Positions 37,112-49,080 are shown, counted from the first letter of the stretch. The stretch is DNA of 64,000 nucleotides from Acanthaster planci (GCF_001949145.1 NW_019091357.1:1051611-1115610); one strand, 5' to 3'. Numbers and translations are program-made. The notes: a model not told the origin generated them from the sequence alone.

Positions 37112-38956
37112 TCAGTTGCTCAGGAGCGAAGCGGCTTGAGCAGAGAGTATGCGTGAAAAGTGAGCTAATGTGACCTCGTCACTTGCACTTAATGAAGTAG
37201 TCTCCGCACCAGTCGCTACCTTACTCGCAGCTTCTTTTAACATCTGTCAGAATACCTGCAAGTGGCGAAGGACTTTGCAAAGACTAACTCTCTTTAAACT
37301 CGCATTTCCCACTTCCACCACGAAAACTTGTTACCATCATGTATTGTTACTGTAAGTCAACCACAGTCACAGTCAACGTCGTTGTCGTGTTGTCACGTCT
37401 GTTGCTCATGTCGTTGTATAGTGGTAACCGTCATATTTAGGTCACAGTCATCAAAGACTTGGGCTTCATAATCAATGTAGGGTGTAGAGATGCAAACAGT
37501 CCCGTCAGTATTGTCAGAATCAACCTATCTATGCTTTTTCACCCCCCAGCTTATACCCTCCGCTATCTTACAGGGAGAACAGACCTTGGTTCGGTTGTCT
37601 TGGGTGTTACCGTCGTTTGGGATGGCTCAGCAGGCTTGTCTACTTGATTCGGCGGTCCACTTTCATCGAGCTCTACCTTGGATGGCTCCCCGTCTATCTC
37701 AAGGCGCTTGGCCGGAGTAGGCTTCACTTGGTCCTCTTGGACAAGTGCCGCATCTTCAGCAGATCTAACCATTCATTTTACCCAAGAAATTACTATGCGG
37801 ACTGGAAGGAAATCAGTGGCGTAAATTTGTGCTGGAAATTGGGGATGGGGAAAGATGGGCGATGACTTACCTGGCCATGAAAATTTGCAGGATCCCCAGG
37901 ATACGGTCCCCACCCCCAACTTTTGGGGGATGGGCTATTGAATCATCCTCCCCCCACTTTTTTGTGATGAAAACCGGATTGTGAAGAATTTCCAGGATTT
38001 CCCAATGACTAAAAATGTTTGCAATATCACTAGAAAGTGAAAGCAGTTTTAAAGAGCCATAAATGTGCTATCATGATGAAAGAATCTGGGTGAATGTAAT
38101 ACACATAACAGATGTGATGAAAACCGGATTGTGGAGAATTTCCAGGATTTCCCAATGACTAAAAATGTTTGCAATATCACTAGAAAGTGAAAGCAGTTTT
38201 AAAGAGCCATAAATATGCTATCATGATGAAAGAATCTGCGTGAATGTAATACAACATAACAGATGTTCATCTTTATCATGAACATCGGCCCCTATTTAGT
38301 GTATATGGTGTCCCCCCCTCGCTGTTCAAATTTCATGGCCGGGCAAGTCATCCCCCACCTATCCCATCACCCAAATTTTCAACACTGATTTACGCCACTG
38401 GATATACATCCCCCCATCCCCCGGATTTAAGCCCATGAAGGAAATAATCTCTGAGCTCATTTTTGTTACCATTGTCATCAGATTTTCCCTTAACTTGACT
38501 GCTGCGTTGCTTTGTAGCCTATGGCAACGATCGACATTTTGTCAAGACCAGAGTGCGTTTACACACCAAAATCAATGCGCATTGAACCAATACGAGGCGC
38601 GATTTTTGCCAAACTAATCTGTAGCTAGAGGCGCACCCTACCTGCTCTCTGTGTCACCCCCCTCCCCCATTGGAAGAATTCGGAGAGGAAAAAGCACATT
38701 TTTTCCTTAATGCTACATCCAATCATTAGGAGTGTTCAGCTACAAGATGCCGCTACAATGTCAACCCATACGTCACTAACTCACAATCATATCAACCCAC
38801 CAGATTGCCTCTGCATCATCTTCTGGCGAGGAATTCGTCCACCTCCACTTACCTTTTCACTCCTCTCTGAATCCCCTGGTCCTCCTCATCCGAAATGAAG
38901 ACCAGTGCATCACTCAAGACATAATCAATGTCACCTTTAGGATCGGTATTTGCCAT
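37112..38956 (-). CDS. small acidic protein with SUMO-interaction-like motif
   Basis: Three minus-strand exons join without a frame break: 38956-38853 (from ATG, leaving in phase 2), 37764-37572 (leaving in phase 0 at GTAAGA) and 37243-37112 (stop TGA). The product would be 142 residues, acidic, rich in Pro, Glu, Ser and Thr, and largely disordered. Its start contains ALVFISDEED, a hydrophobic core followed by acidic residues as in SUMO-interacting motifs. The last exon ends with a helix-prone segment. The first exon could instead splice to copy 2 of the EXD1-like family at 37073, also in frame, so the two transcripts may share a promoter. The first two exons are convincing, the third less so. 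No homologue recognised. Confidence 0.5.
37814..38400. mobile_element. 587-bp inverted-repeat element with an internal tandem duplication
   Basis: The ends are reverse complements: CAGTGGCGTAAAT on the left, ATTTACGCCACTG on the right, with similarity continuing inward (left GATGACTTACCTGGCCATGA, right TCATGGCCGGGCAAGTCATC). The centre is a direct tandem repeat, listed separately. There is no coding frame. CAGTGGCG-type ends are seen in several hAT-like DNA transposons, but no clear 8-bp target duplication is visible, so the class stays open. It lies in the intron between the first two exons of the small acidic gene. Confidence 0.7.
37964..38263. repeat. two-copy tandem repeat, 150-bp period
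   Basis: Units start with GTGATGAAAACCGGATTGTG at 37964 and at 38114 and are almost identical over about 150 bases, differing at only a few positions, so the duplication is recent. Confidence 0.85.
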
Positions 38957-40131
38957 GCCTGCAGAAGCTGTTGGAAAGGCCGGTCCTATCCAAACTAAGA
39001 AATGACTTGTGAATTCACCAGAAAAACACGACTTAAATATATTTCGTGTGTAATTTTGTGCAACAAATTCCCAAGGTTGTAGCTATATAATATTTTACAA
39101 CGATGCGGTTCATTGAAATACGGCGTTTTCTTGCATCAAATTCTACACGGTTGCTCTATAGGCCAATTTTGCACTTGCTCTGTTCGGTGCTTTTTGCATC
39201 TGAGAAACTGAAAAAACCCAAATGATTCACCTCGACACTGAATGTAGAGCGTGACGTGTCACGCTCACTTTGTCAACGATGAAAACGCGCAAGAGCCACA
39301 CTCCACATTTTTATTGATCCTCTAAACAGTCATTAAAAAAAAGAATATCATGTTAAAACGCAAACTACATGTAGTATGGTATATTACACGCAATGGAGTC
39401 AATATTACTTTGACCCACCGAAATATCAAACCTCAGACATACCTCAAAAGAATCATTTTTATGGCCATTTAGTTCTTTCCTGGTAACGAGGGTGCTGCGA
39501 AGCGGTTTGATAGGTTACCATTATATTGTGAACCAGTTTGGACCGTCTTTGCTCTTTATTTTCCATTTTGGAGTTGTAGCAGTATATACTCCATCCCTTG
39601 GCTTTGCCAGTCTGGCAAGATATCGTGAGCATCCGGCGCTTGTGTTCAGTGCACAATGTACCATCGAGGCCACCGTATTCCACGTAACTAGGATTGCGTA
39701 CAAACGGGAATTCCCCGCGCACGCAATGGCGGTGTAAAAATGGCATTTCGATTCATGGTAGGGGAATCATGGTTACTAGGAAAACCGTGACAAGAATTCA
39801 TTCAACCATTACACGTACCTAACAATAGGCCGCAAAGAGATTTCTCGACCACTGATTCCTGTAATAATTTAATGCCTTGTTGAAATCTTTGCAAGGTAAA
39901 ATGTTTTCCCCACTTGTTATTCGGAAAACGAGTCGGGGAATTTCCGTTCAATACCCAATTCAACAAAATGGGTGATCGGAGAACCCCCGCTGTTATGTTG
40001 TAATGTGTCTGGACTTGGACTTTCGACTTGGTTTGTTGGCTGTACATATTTCACTGTGATATAAACGGATCGGTTTTGATCTTGTGCCGATCACCGTCTT
40101 TCTACTTGATTTGTTGTCGACACTCGACAGT
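38957..40131. other. divergent promoter region
   Basis: Lies between the minus-strand small acidic gene (start at 38956) and the plus-strand EXD1-like copy 3 (start at 40132), so it should contain both promoters. No gene was recognised inside. No core promoter motif is clear enough to call. Confidence 0.4.
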
Positions 40132-42534
40132 ATGGCTTGCTACAGCTCTGGGACGGCGAGCGTTATATCTGGGACGTAAGTTTCCAGTTTCGTTTTGTTT
40201 TGTTTCCATTTCTGTATTTCCGTCTCTACTACCACCACATCATCGCCATTACCAGCAAAAATAGGGGTATATTTTCTGTTTTAAAACAGAATTAAAAGTG
40301 AACTTTGTGTCCTGAACCGTTAAACACAAGCCACGGCGTGTCCAGCGTAGAGGGGGGCGGCAACTTACCCCCTAGGCATTTTTGACAAAGAAGTAGGGGT
40401 TGGAGGACAGCGACAGCATTACAATGGCACCGTGACCTTCCTTGGGGTGGATTACGTAACAGAAAAAAAAGTGAACTTTTTTTAAATTTGCCATTCCAAC
40501 TCCCCTCCCCCACCTGCACATGTGCCCACTGACCCGAAGGTATATGTGAAACAAAAAAGTACTGAAATTGGAAGGTTAGTTTTCAATTGTCTGCAGATCT
40601 CTGGGATCAATGGGCAAAATCGGCCATCGGGAGCTCGTGGACCAGGTGGGCCAGATACAGCCGGCCTTGGCCAAAATCCGCGAACCCGACCAGGCCTTCC
40701 CTTTCTTGGCTGTCAACTGTGAAGGGGAGGACCTCAGCCGACGTGGAACTCTCTCTCTTGTATGTGTGGCCACCAAGAACTACACCTACCTGTTTGACAT
40801 CAAGACCTTGGGAACCCAAGTCTTCGATGAAGGCCTACGAGATCTACTGCAGGACCCCGACCGGGAGAAGCTGATGTTTGACTGCCGTCAGGATTCTGAC
40901 TGCCTTTGGCACCAGCACGGGGTGAAACTTGCCAATGTACTGGACCTGCAACTTCTCCAAGTAAGTGTAAATCTTCCTGTCTCAGTTGCAACTGCATTGG
41001 CGATGTGTCTCACGTCTCTCGTGCATATTCAAAAAGTCCATCTGTCCAATCGCAGGGGGAGCTTTAAACGGGTTTGTCCAAGAAAGCTTACAGGGCAGTG
41101 TTCCAAATCTTTGCAGGGGACTACGAGGACGGAGAGTGACTTAAGTCGAACCTTGCACAGCCGTGAAATTTCCGTTAATAATAATTCAGATACATGTAGG
41201 CCTATTAATTTTCAGATACATTAATGTTACACCAAAACGGCAGAATTGAAGCTTTTGCTATTTTTCCCTTTTTAATAGTATTTATTACATTAATTATGTT
41301 GTTGTTAAGAAGTTCAAAGGGTATACGTTAACATCCGCTTTTTTCTCACCACAAAGAAGTGGATGATGGTCCAATAGAGTAATCTTCAGGTCAAAAAGTG
41401 GGAGGGGAATTTATATCCCTGGTATGGGGGTTGGTGGGGCCGGGGCCGTGCGTGCACAATTACCGATAGGTGCTCACTGGTTGCTGAATAAAAGATTGGG
41501 CCGATTTTTGAGTGCAGTACATGAATTGCCTTCGTTGGAGTGGCGCCAATATACCCTGTTATGTATTTTTACTTTGACGATTTCCCTTATGTCAGTGATT
41601 GGCACACAGCAGGCTAATGCATATACATGTAATTATATACCCATGACACACGACTGGATGGACAACGCAGTGTCTCTGAATACGGGCGCCTCCAAGAGTT
41701 TGCAACGCGTTGGCCAATCACAATGCGCAAAATCTGTTGACCCTTTCCAGACTCGCATTGGATCCTCACTATCATGAAATTAGCACTATTATGAAACGCC
41801 CGTATTGAATTTTTAAGAAAAGTCGTTGTGAGCAAACAGTGTAGTGAGATTTCAGTTATTCTACTCCAGATCTAATTATGGACATCACTTTATCCCGCCA
41901 AGTGACAGATTTCAATCTGTGTGCAGTTGTTTATAGTCTGTGGGTTACCGAAAGGGCTAAAGAATGGTTTCCATGATGATTCGGATCCACGCAGATTATC
42001 TACAGGGAAGATAGCTCAACTAAACGAGACATCAAGCGCCTCGTGCGTGGCTATCAGCGCTGTCTGGAGATCTACCTGAGGTCTTCGGAGGAGAGATTGA
42101 TTAAGCTGAAGCTATCCTGCAAGCCAATGATGGAGCACTCTGGCAGGGTTTGGCTGGAGCGACCAATCCAGGCGAAGCTGCAGGAGTTGGCTGCCCTGAG
42201 CGTGAGAGGCTACCTGTCTCTCTATCAGTTCATGAATGGGTGCCTCCGCAGCGGCCGCAATAATTATGCGGCGTGGTTGCGATGTGCCTCACAGAAGTAT
42301 GTGGAATTCCTACGGGATCGTGAGGTTCGCTTGTACGATAAATACGAAAGGAATGCTTACCTGCCTTGGCGCCTCATCCCTGAACGTGCCAGCACGTCTT
42401 GGGAGTACAAGGAGGAGGTTGCGTGCATGGGCTGTAAGCGTTGTTTCCCGCTCTCTGATTTTACCCTGATTCAGCTGAAATCAAGAGAGCCGAAGTGCCC
42501 GGTGTGTAGGAAGGTCTCCTGCGAAAACTTTTAA
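40132..42534 (+). CDS. EXD1-like protein, copy 3, with degenerate catalytic residues
   Basis: Plus-strand exons 40132-40175, 40597-40960 and 41995-42534 (stop TAA), 315 residues. The short first exon starts at an ATG and leaves in phase 2; the second intron is phase 0 at the codon used in copies 1 and 2. The fold and end are conserved: KLMFDCRQDSDCLWH, KLANVLDLQLL, YERNAYLPWRLIP and CMGC-x20-CPVC. Three catalytic positions are changed. Exo I reads AVNCEGE (Asn55 for Asp, AAC at 40715-40717). Exo III reads ELAALSVRGY where the paralogues have AYAAADVQGF, so Leu201 replaces Tyr and Ser205 replaces Asp. It should lack exonuclease activity, as reported for EXD1 of mouse and silkworm, where the dead domain serves in an RNA-binding piRNA complex. 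The frame is fully open, so this is not a simple pseudogene. A MITE starts directly after the stop. Confidence 0.85.
41679..41806. mobile_element. decayed copy of the 180-bp MITE, inside an intron
   Basis: Ends AATACGGGCG and CGCCCGTATT plus the internal words CTCCAAGAGTTTGCAACG and GTTGGCCAATCACAA match the element at 26795-26974. The left arm has lost the AATAGTG segment and the right arm is diverged. It sits in the second intron of EXD1-like copy 3. Confidence 0.7.
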
Positions 42535-43050
42535 AGAGCACCTCAATGGAAAACATGCTTATTATGATTGAAAAAGTTGAAATAAACATGGAAGCATCCA
42601 ATTCGAACGCCGTGTCATTTGTCTTCAGAGCACAACTATAAAAAGCTGAAAAGGTTTCTTTTTCTGTTTATGCCAAGATACGAATTCAGAATGTAGATTG
42701 CGTCATTCGGAGAAAACGAGGGGAACCCTCGCCCTTTGTTCGTAGTGGATAAACCCTTGTGCATGCCAAGCGATATGCAGTACGTTGTTTGACCCACATG
42801 CATTGTTTGACATGCACAAGGGTTTATCCGTTACGTCACAGGGCGAGGGTTCCCTTCATTTTCTGCGAATGACGCAATCTACATTCAGAATTTGCATCTT
42901 GGTATGAACAGGAAAAAACCCTTCTTTAGCTTGTTACAATTGAACTCTGAAGACAAATGACACTGCGTTCGACTTGGATGCTTCCATATTTATTATTTAT
43001 TGAACAGATAAAATCAGAGAAAACATGTTTTCCTTAGAGGTGCTCTTTAA
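42531..43050. mobile_element. piggyBac-like MITE with TTAA target duplication
   Basis: A 512-bp element (42535-43046) with TTAA on both sides (42531-42534 and 43047-43050) and ends AGAGCACCTC and GAGGTGCTCT. The two halves are long imperfect reverse complements meeting near 42790, so it is a giant foldback with no protein. TTAA duplication is the hallmark of piggyBac insertions. The left TTAA contains the stop codon of EXD1-like copy 3, and AATAAA lies inside the element at 42581. Confidence 0.85.
42581..42586 (+). terminator. candidate poly(A) signal within the MITE
   Basis: AATAAA 47 bases after the stop of EXD1-like copy 3, inside the left arm of the piggyBac-like MITE. If used, the element supplies the 3' end of that transcript. 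Confidence 0.4.
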
Positions 43051-45090
43051 GGGTAGTCACAGTGTTTACTCTGACCCTCGGCTTTTGCTTTTTGCCTCAA
43101 TTTATAATGTCATAATATCGTTAATGTATTTTATCCTAGTGTCTCGTTTCATGTACCACTGGAGTCACCGTAAATAAACTTCACTAGGGTTGCGCGTAAC
43201 TAAGAGTTCACCGGGTACATACATTATTTCCGGTGTCAAATGACCTTTAGTGTCATGGCTGAGTTACTATATAAGGCTACTGAATTTTAGTTTGAGGGAT
43301 TGAAACCAGGAATACCTAAACCTAATGACTAGAATGGGAAGTGACTTGAAATTTAAAAAAAGTCCTGCTTACCATAAAAAATTTCAAGGTGGGGAATTAA
43401 TGGATACTTTTTAACACAAGGGGGCGATACAGATATGATACAGATATAGATGCACATTTATGTACACGTATATTTTTGCCCCTTTGAAAGCTACGGTACT
43501 TTTCTTCCCTTTTTCAAGACATTTTGGTTGTCTTGAATTTCAAAAATACCTCAGAAATAATCTTTTTTCTCACCACAAAATAGGGTGGAATAAGCCATTT
43601 ATTTTTTACCATCCCCTGGTCAAAAGAGCGGAGATACCCCTTCCCACGGAATTTACGTTCTCATTTACAATATCCAAAAACTGTAACTGTCTTGGCACGT
43701 GATTAAGTTTTTAAAAAGACCCAAGTTTTTTATTCAACACCGAAACATCAACAGAGGGCGCAATAATACATATGGCCATTAGGACGGTACCAGTCCAAGT
43801 AGAGAAAAGTCGTGAGCTCCACCGATTGAAAGTCGAAATGATTAACTGACAATCACGGCTGAAGTGAGACTAACCATTCATTGTCTTCCATGCGTTGATG
43901 ACAAATTCATACCTCCTTACCTCAGTTATCAGTTTTGTGGCATTGATATTGGGTGTTTCATAAACAGTGTTGTGTTTGAGTCCATCACATTTCCTTTCAC
44001 AAGTCCCTTTCCCAAATCCAGTCACAAGTTCCTTCACAATGCCGGTCATAAATGATCTGTAACAAATGAACGCTTTTGTTAGAGACATTTGAACAGCTCA
44101 TGAACTGGCTTAAGACTGAATGACTAGTGATAGACTAACAGGGACTTGTGATGGACTCGATCGAATACAACACGGATGAACATTATGGTTTTCACCAGTT
44201 ACAAATATTTTAGAACTGTAATACAGATAAATGTAACAAACCTTTCTCCTGGAACGCATACGCCAATGACCAGCGGTCTGTTATTGCGCATAATTTAAGC
44301 TTTCTATTAATTATTGCGTTACTCCTATTATGCAAAGCGCCCACGAAGCCACAGCTTTACTTTTCTTTGAACTGTTTGCTTGACAATAAAGTTAGACGTA
44401 TTTTTGATACTGTACGGTTTGTGCTTGTCATCTTTAAGTAGAGACGGGTGGAAATAAAAGCCAGTATTTAGGCTTTATCCCTACTTGGGGCAAGAATTCA
44501 AGATCTTGACCGTGCTGCGGATTAGGCTCCATCTCCGAAGAGAACAAATATTATGGAGATAATAACACGCATCCTCTCCTCACCTGGCAAAGAGTGCAGT
44601 GAACTCCTGTACATGTATATTTGAAACATTTCTTTTACCAGTGTATAGTATGAATTTCGCGTGTTACTTTGCACAGGCAGCCAAACAAACAACCAAAGCA
44701 GAAATTTTTTTCGCCCGCTTTAGGGCTACAAATAGGATCTTCTCTTATCTCCATAAATTATCTTTTGTTTTGTTTTTCACGGCTAGCATTAATTTTCCTA
44801 CCAATGTTTGGTAAAAACTAAAAGTGCGATGAAGGTCAATCCTTCTGGTAGTCCGAATGGGGTTTGGTGGTACCACATTCCGCCTCACCGCTGAACGAGA
44901 AGAGCCTTTAAGGTTCAGTGTTGAACACCACGCACTGCCTTTTTGGACCAAGCCAGGGACTAAGCTATCAACGTTAAAGGGTAGCTGGAAGTCAAGCTGT
45001 TTTAATACAAACCTTCAAAATGCACCTTTAAGTCTCAGTCAAGCTTGTTTTCAACTTTTGTTTCACTACTTCAAAGGGTGTTTTACTGCC
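43051..45090. other. intergenic, nothing recognised
   Basis: AT-rich DNA with short open frames only. A repeated TTCCTTTCACAAGTCCC / CACAAGTTCCTTCACA wording at about 43.99-44.04 kb is noted. No exon chain or domain was found on either strand. Confidence 0.5.
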
Positions 45091-45530
45091 ATTTACGTTT
45101 TTATGCCAATAAGTATTTCCATATTCATGAGCAAAACTGTGATGTCATCCCAAGAAGAAAGCCTCATTGTTAGACTGGTTCGCATACAAACAAGTCCTGC
45201 ATTTATGTAGGTTTTTCTGGACTAAATGTTGTTGTTTTTGTACATAGCAATAAGCATGCAAGCATCAATCCCTTTTTTCATAAATGTTTTCAGTAAGTAT
45301 TCTGGGTTCACAATTTGAACACGAAAACCTGTGCACTGAACAATATCTTCCCAGGTTGATCACAGCAACAGCGTCCTCAGTTGTCCAGGAAAGCATAGAG
45401 AATTTTTTAAGTGCACTTTTCAATGCATTTAACCAAATAAGAGTGAAAAGAGTTTTTATACATTGAAGAAGAGTAAAAATCACAGAAGACTTGTGTCTAA
45501 GAAAATTCATTGCAGCTACGCTTTAATCAT
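45090..45530 (+). repeat. dispersed repeat, copy B
   Basis: Same order of words as copy A at 26.0-26.5 kb: CATATTCATGAGCAAA, GTGATGTCATCC, AGCAATAAGCATG, GATCACAGCAACAGCG and GTTGTCCAG, then ATACATTGAAGAAGAG. Same strand as copy A. Edges approximate. Confidence 0.55.
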
Positions 45531-45607
45531 GTGTAGCCTAGCGCCAGGCTAGCTCACCCAAAAAGTTTGTTATTAAAAGCAAAACCACACCCCAGTCTTG
45601 GTCACGC

Positions 45608-45782
45608 GCAGTGTCATTTGTCTTCAGAGCTCAACTATAACACTAAAAGCAAAATAGCTCTTTTTAGCTTGTTATAGTTGGGCTCTGAAGACAAATGACA
45701 TTGCGTTCGATCTGGACGTTTCTACGTTTATTTGAACAGATAGAATCAGAGAAAACATATTTTCCGTAGAGGTGCTCTTTAA
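45608..45782. mobile_element. truncated copy of the piggyBac-like MITE
   Basis: Contains the two facing GTGTCATTTGTCTTCAGAG arms with a short loop and ends in GAGGTGCTCTTTAA like the right end of the element at 42535-43046. The left end has no AGAGCACCTC and no TTAA, so it is truncated or internally deleted. Confidence 0.7.
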
Positions 45783-48550
45783 AATGGAGCTCCATGGTGT
45801 GCCTGACTGCACGTAGACCAGTGCTCGAGCATGCTCGCAGTCACCTCTATGCACATGTACACCTCACAATCGTGTACATGTACAAACTTCGCGAGAATTG
45901 TGTATAAATTTCTGCATTGAAGTGATAGATCAATGCGAGCGAGCTTCAACGCACCCAGATTCAATTTTTACGTTAGTAAACTCGTTAAAGTTTACGTGCA
46001 CTTTCCGCCCCGCTCGTCAAAATCAGACTTCTTCATGAGAAGATTGGGGAGGCTGAGTGAACTCGACTGAGCCATTGCTCTTTACTCATTAATACTCATT
46101 GGACTCCGGTTTCCAGTCAAATGATACATATTCGACAATACTATTATATGGAAAGCCGTTGAGGTGACTCTTTTAAGTGATATTCCCCGGAGTGTATTTG
46201 TAGCCGGGTGGTTTACTATTCGTGTTTTTATTTATATTATTATTATATATATCATTTGTATTTACTACACTTACGTGTATCATTCTGAATCAATTTACTG
46301 GGCTCATCAAGCTCTCATGTCGTCCTGACAAGACCATGATTTTCCGGATGAGTGGCGAGTGTTGTGGGGAGGGGGAGCTATAAGCACTCAGTAACAGCCA
46401 ACTGATGGTCGAAGGGGTTTGATTCAAGCCAAATTCGTCATTTTCATCCCCTTTTATTTCTTCCTCTTGTTTTCTTATTTGTTCATTCCGCCATTGTTCC
46501 CTCTCTGAACCCCTCCACGGGCTTCCCACGATGCTTTTCAAATGTATCTCAAGCTCGCCGGTATTAAACGACTACCCACGTTACTCCTTTAAATGTAGCA
46601 ATTTTTAACCGTAGGCCGTCCATAACGATGCGCACGAGATATGCGAGCCGAGTGCTTTTCCACGAGCTCACGGCACTGCACTGCGGCTAGCCATACTAGT
46701 AGCGTGGGCCGTCATTGCGTATTCGTGCTATGTTGGAACTCCTCGTCTAGACTCCAGCTACAACCACTGGTGACATTGCGCGGCATCCCCACCTCGATTT
46801 CGTTTGGCTGTACTGAGGTAAGAATTCCTTTGAAGGTGGGTTAGTAGATGGAATGTTGTTGGGTGGACGTTGTTATACGGCATAGAGGTTGGAAAAGTGA
46901 CCCCCAGAACTGTGGGGTCCGCGACGTCCGCCCCGCTTGTTCGTACGTCGGACCCTACGGTTCTGGAGTACGGTTTGTCGTGAAACGTACCGGTAAACCG
47001 GGCGCTGCTGCACTGCATTAAGTTTCACTTTTTAGCTTGCTTTTATTCAAGTTAGCCTAACTAAACTTAAAAACCGTGAGATCACTGAGACGTACAGCTG
47101 TTTCGTGCTCTTTTAGGAAAGAGTTCCATATACGGACAACACTTGATGCCCCTGTGCACTAACTAGACTTGGCTGGAAAAAATTACGTGTTTTCTAAGTC
47201 AATGCTTTGGAATTTTCCTTGACATGTTATACTTACTTTCTGCCGGCTATTGTAACATTTTGAGGGGAAATTAATTTCCCACTTTTATTGTGCTGGATTG
47301 CCGAAGTATACGCACACAAATGTGCAAAGGTGGAAAGACTGTGCAGGCTTGATGAATCTTCAGGCTTAACCGATTGACTTTTTCCTAATATTATTACAGG
47401 TATTACATTACGGTGTAAAAGGATTTTACAGTGCACTAAATAAAAAAGCAGTCTTTGCTTTATCCCCGATTGAAGGTCAAAAGAAAATAACAAGGCTCCT
47501 TTCCGACTATGTCCAATTATGAGTCGTTTCACGTGATCACCAGACACGTGTCCACGGTCAAAAATTCATTTTTTTTTCATACTTTGTAGGATGAAAGGAC
47601 TTGGGGTGCAAGTAAACAAAAAAGACATTTCAAATCCATATGTAGCCCGTTGCCATGGAAATAGCTCATTTTGTATTTTTAGCATTTTAGGCCGACTTAG
47701 TGCTCTGAAAACTGGTTTTTGGAATATATTTAAAAGTCCACGTAACCAAAATGAAAAGTATTTCACAGATCCACTTATAGCACTTTAATGTATCATCCTT
47801 CAATCCTTGCCTCTGCTTGACACAAAAAATGGCTTTAAGTGTTATCCTTATGCTCCCTTTTAACAGCTTGCATTGAAGTATTTTTTAGAACTTGCAAAAT
47901 TGACGTTTTACCTAGTTTTTGCACCTCAAAAGTCAACTTGCCAGGGGTCTCATCATATTTTCCTTTTGGTCGTGATTAGGGCAAACATTGGTCTTTTCAT
48001 GTGTGATGAGAAAATCTTGGGCAAATCAGCGTGACAGTATTGCCTAGAATATGGCCATTTTGCACAAAACAGAAAATTGCATTTTGGGGTTTTTCCTCAG
48101 TCCAGTCTCAAAGGGTTTATGCAAGGTGGACGGTTAAAGTGGCATCCGCATATGGAACTCTTTCCCTCCCACAGTTCTTGGGGTACATGTAGGCCTACCG
48201 GCATGTGCTAGTATACTTGAACTGTCGTATTCTGCTCAATACAGGAATATGATGATACTGCAATAGGGACGTAACGTAATATCAGGGATAACGTGTCCTG
48301 AAGAGTCCAATTCAGCAGGGAAAATATCAAACCATTTGCTTTGAAAAACTACTAACAAATTTTCATTTCATTCTCATGGGGTTTGTGCACTTGCTGTACA
48401 GCCCATGGAACTCTGTTCATTAATGTTTTTCCCAGAAGATAAACACGACATTTTAAATTTGATATCCCTTAGTCAAGTTGGTGCTATGAGGTCATTATGT
48501 TAGAATGCAAAATGAATGATTCATTGACACCTGTTAAAGGAACCAGGAAA
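45783..48550. other. intergenic, no defended gene
   Basis: Open frames at 46.3-47.0 kb on both strands are longer and GC-richer than the surroundings but do not form a splice-consistent chain. A stem of about 20 bases (CCAGAACTGTGGGGTCCG against CGGACCCTACGGTTCTGG) lies near 46.89-46.97 kb. Confidence 0.45.
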
Positions 48551-49080
48551 TGAATTTTTCTAAGAATTACTTCTTGTGTATCTTTGTACTCTTCTTCAAT
48601 GTATGAAGACTGTTTCACATCTTTTTTGAGTTATGTAAACTGAACGGTGCACTTTTTCAAACATTAAAAATTGGCCAAGCATTTCTGGACAAGTGAGGGT
48701 GCTTTTACTTTGATGTAAATCCAGGTCGGCAAGGTTTACGTTGCATGTTTTCATGTTCAAATGGTGAATCCCAAATTTGCTATCTGGGAACATTGCTGTG
48801 AAAAGAATTTTTGCTGGATTATTCCCATATACTTACACAGCAATAAATTGCCAAAGAAAATGAAATCTGCCATAGCAGTAGTAAAAAAATCTAGAAATTT
48901 TCTGTGCACAAATAAGTGCAACATTGAGATTCAGTGGCTTGGATGACATCATAGTTCTGCTCATGAATATGCAAATAGCATTAGAATAAATAGCAGCAAA
49001 ATATGGGTTTAAATTGCATACAAAAATTTAAAAGCAGGTTAATTGAAATCCATAAAGATGCAAATTTCAAGGGTTTTTAG
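48550..49080 (-). repeat. dispersed repeat, copy C (reverse orientation)
   Basis: Carries the same words as copies A and B on the minus strand: CTTCTTCAATGTATGAAGAC, TCTGGACAAGTGAGGG, GGATGACATCATAG and CTCATGAATATGCAAAT. Edges approximate; the ends share AAAGGAACCAGGAAAT / ATTTCCTGGTTCCTTT as a possible terminal inverted repeat. Confidence 0.55.

Noticed and set aside
46290-47018. Charged and Ser-rich open frames near 46.3-47.0 kb
   Set aside because: No start context, splice chain or motif that would support a gene.
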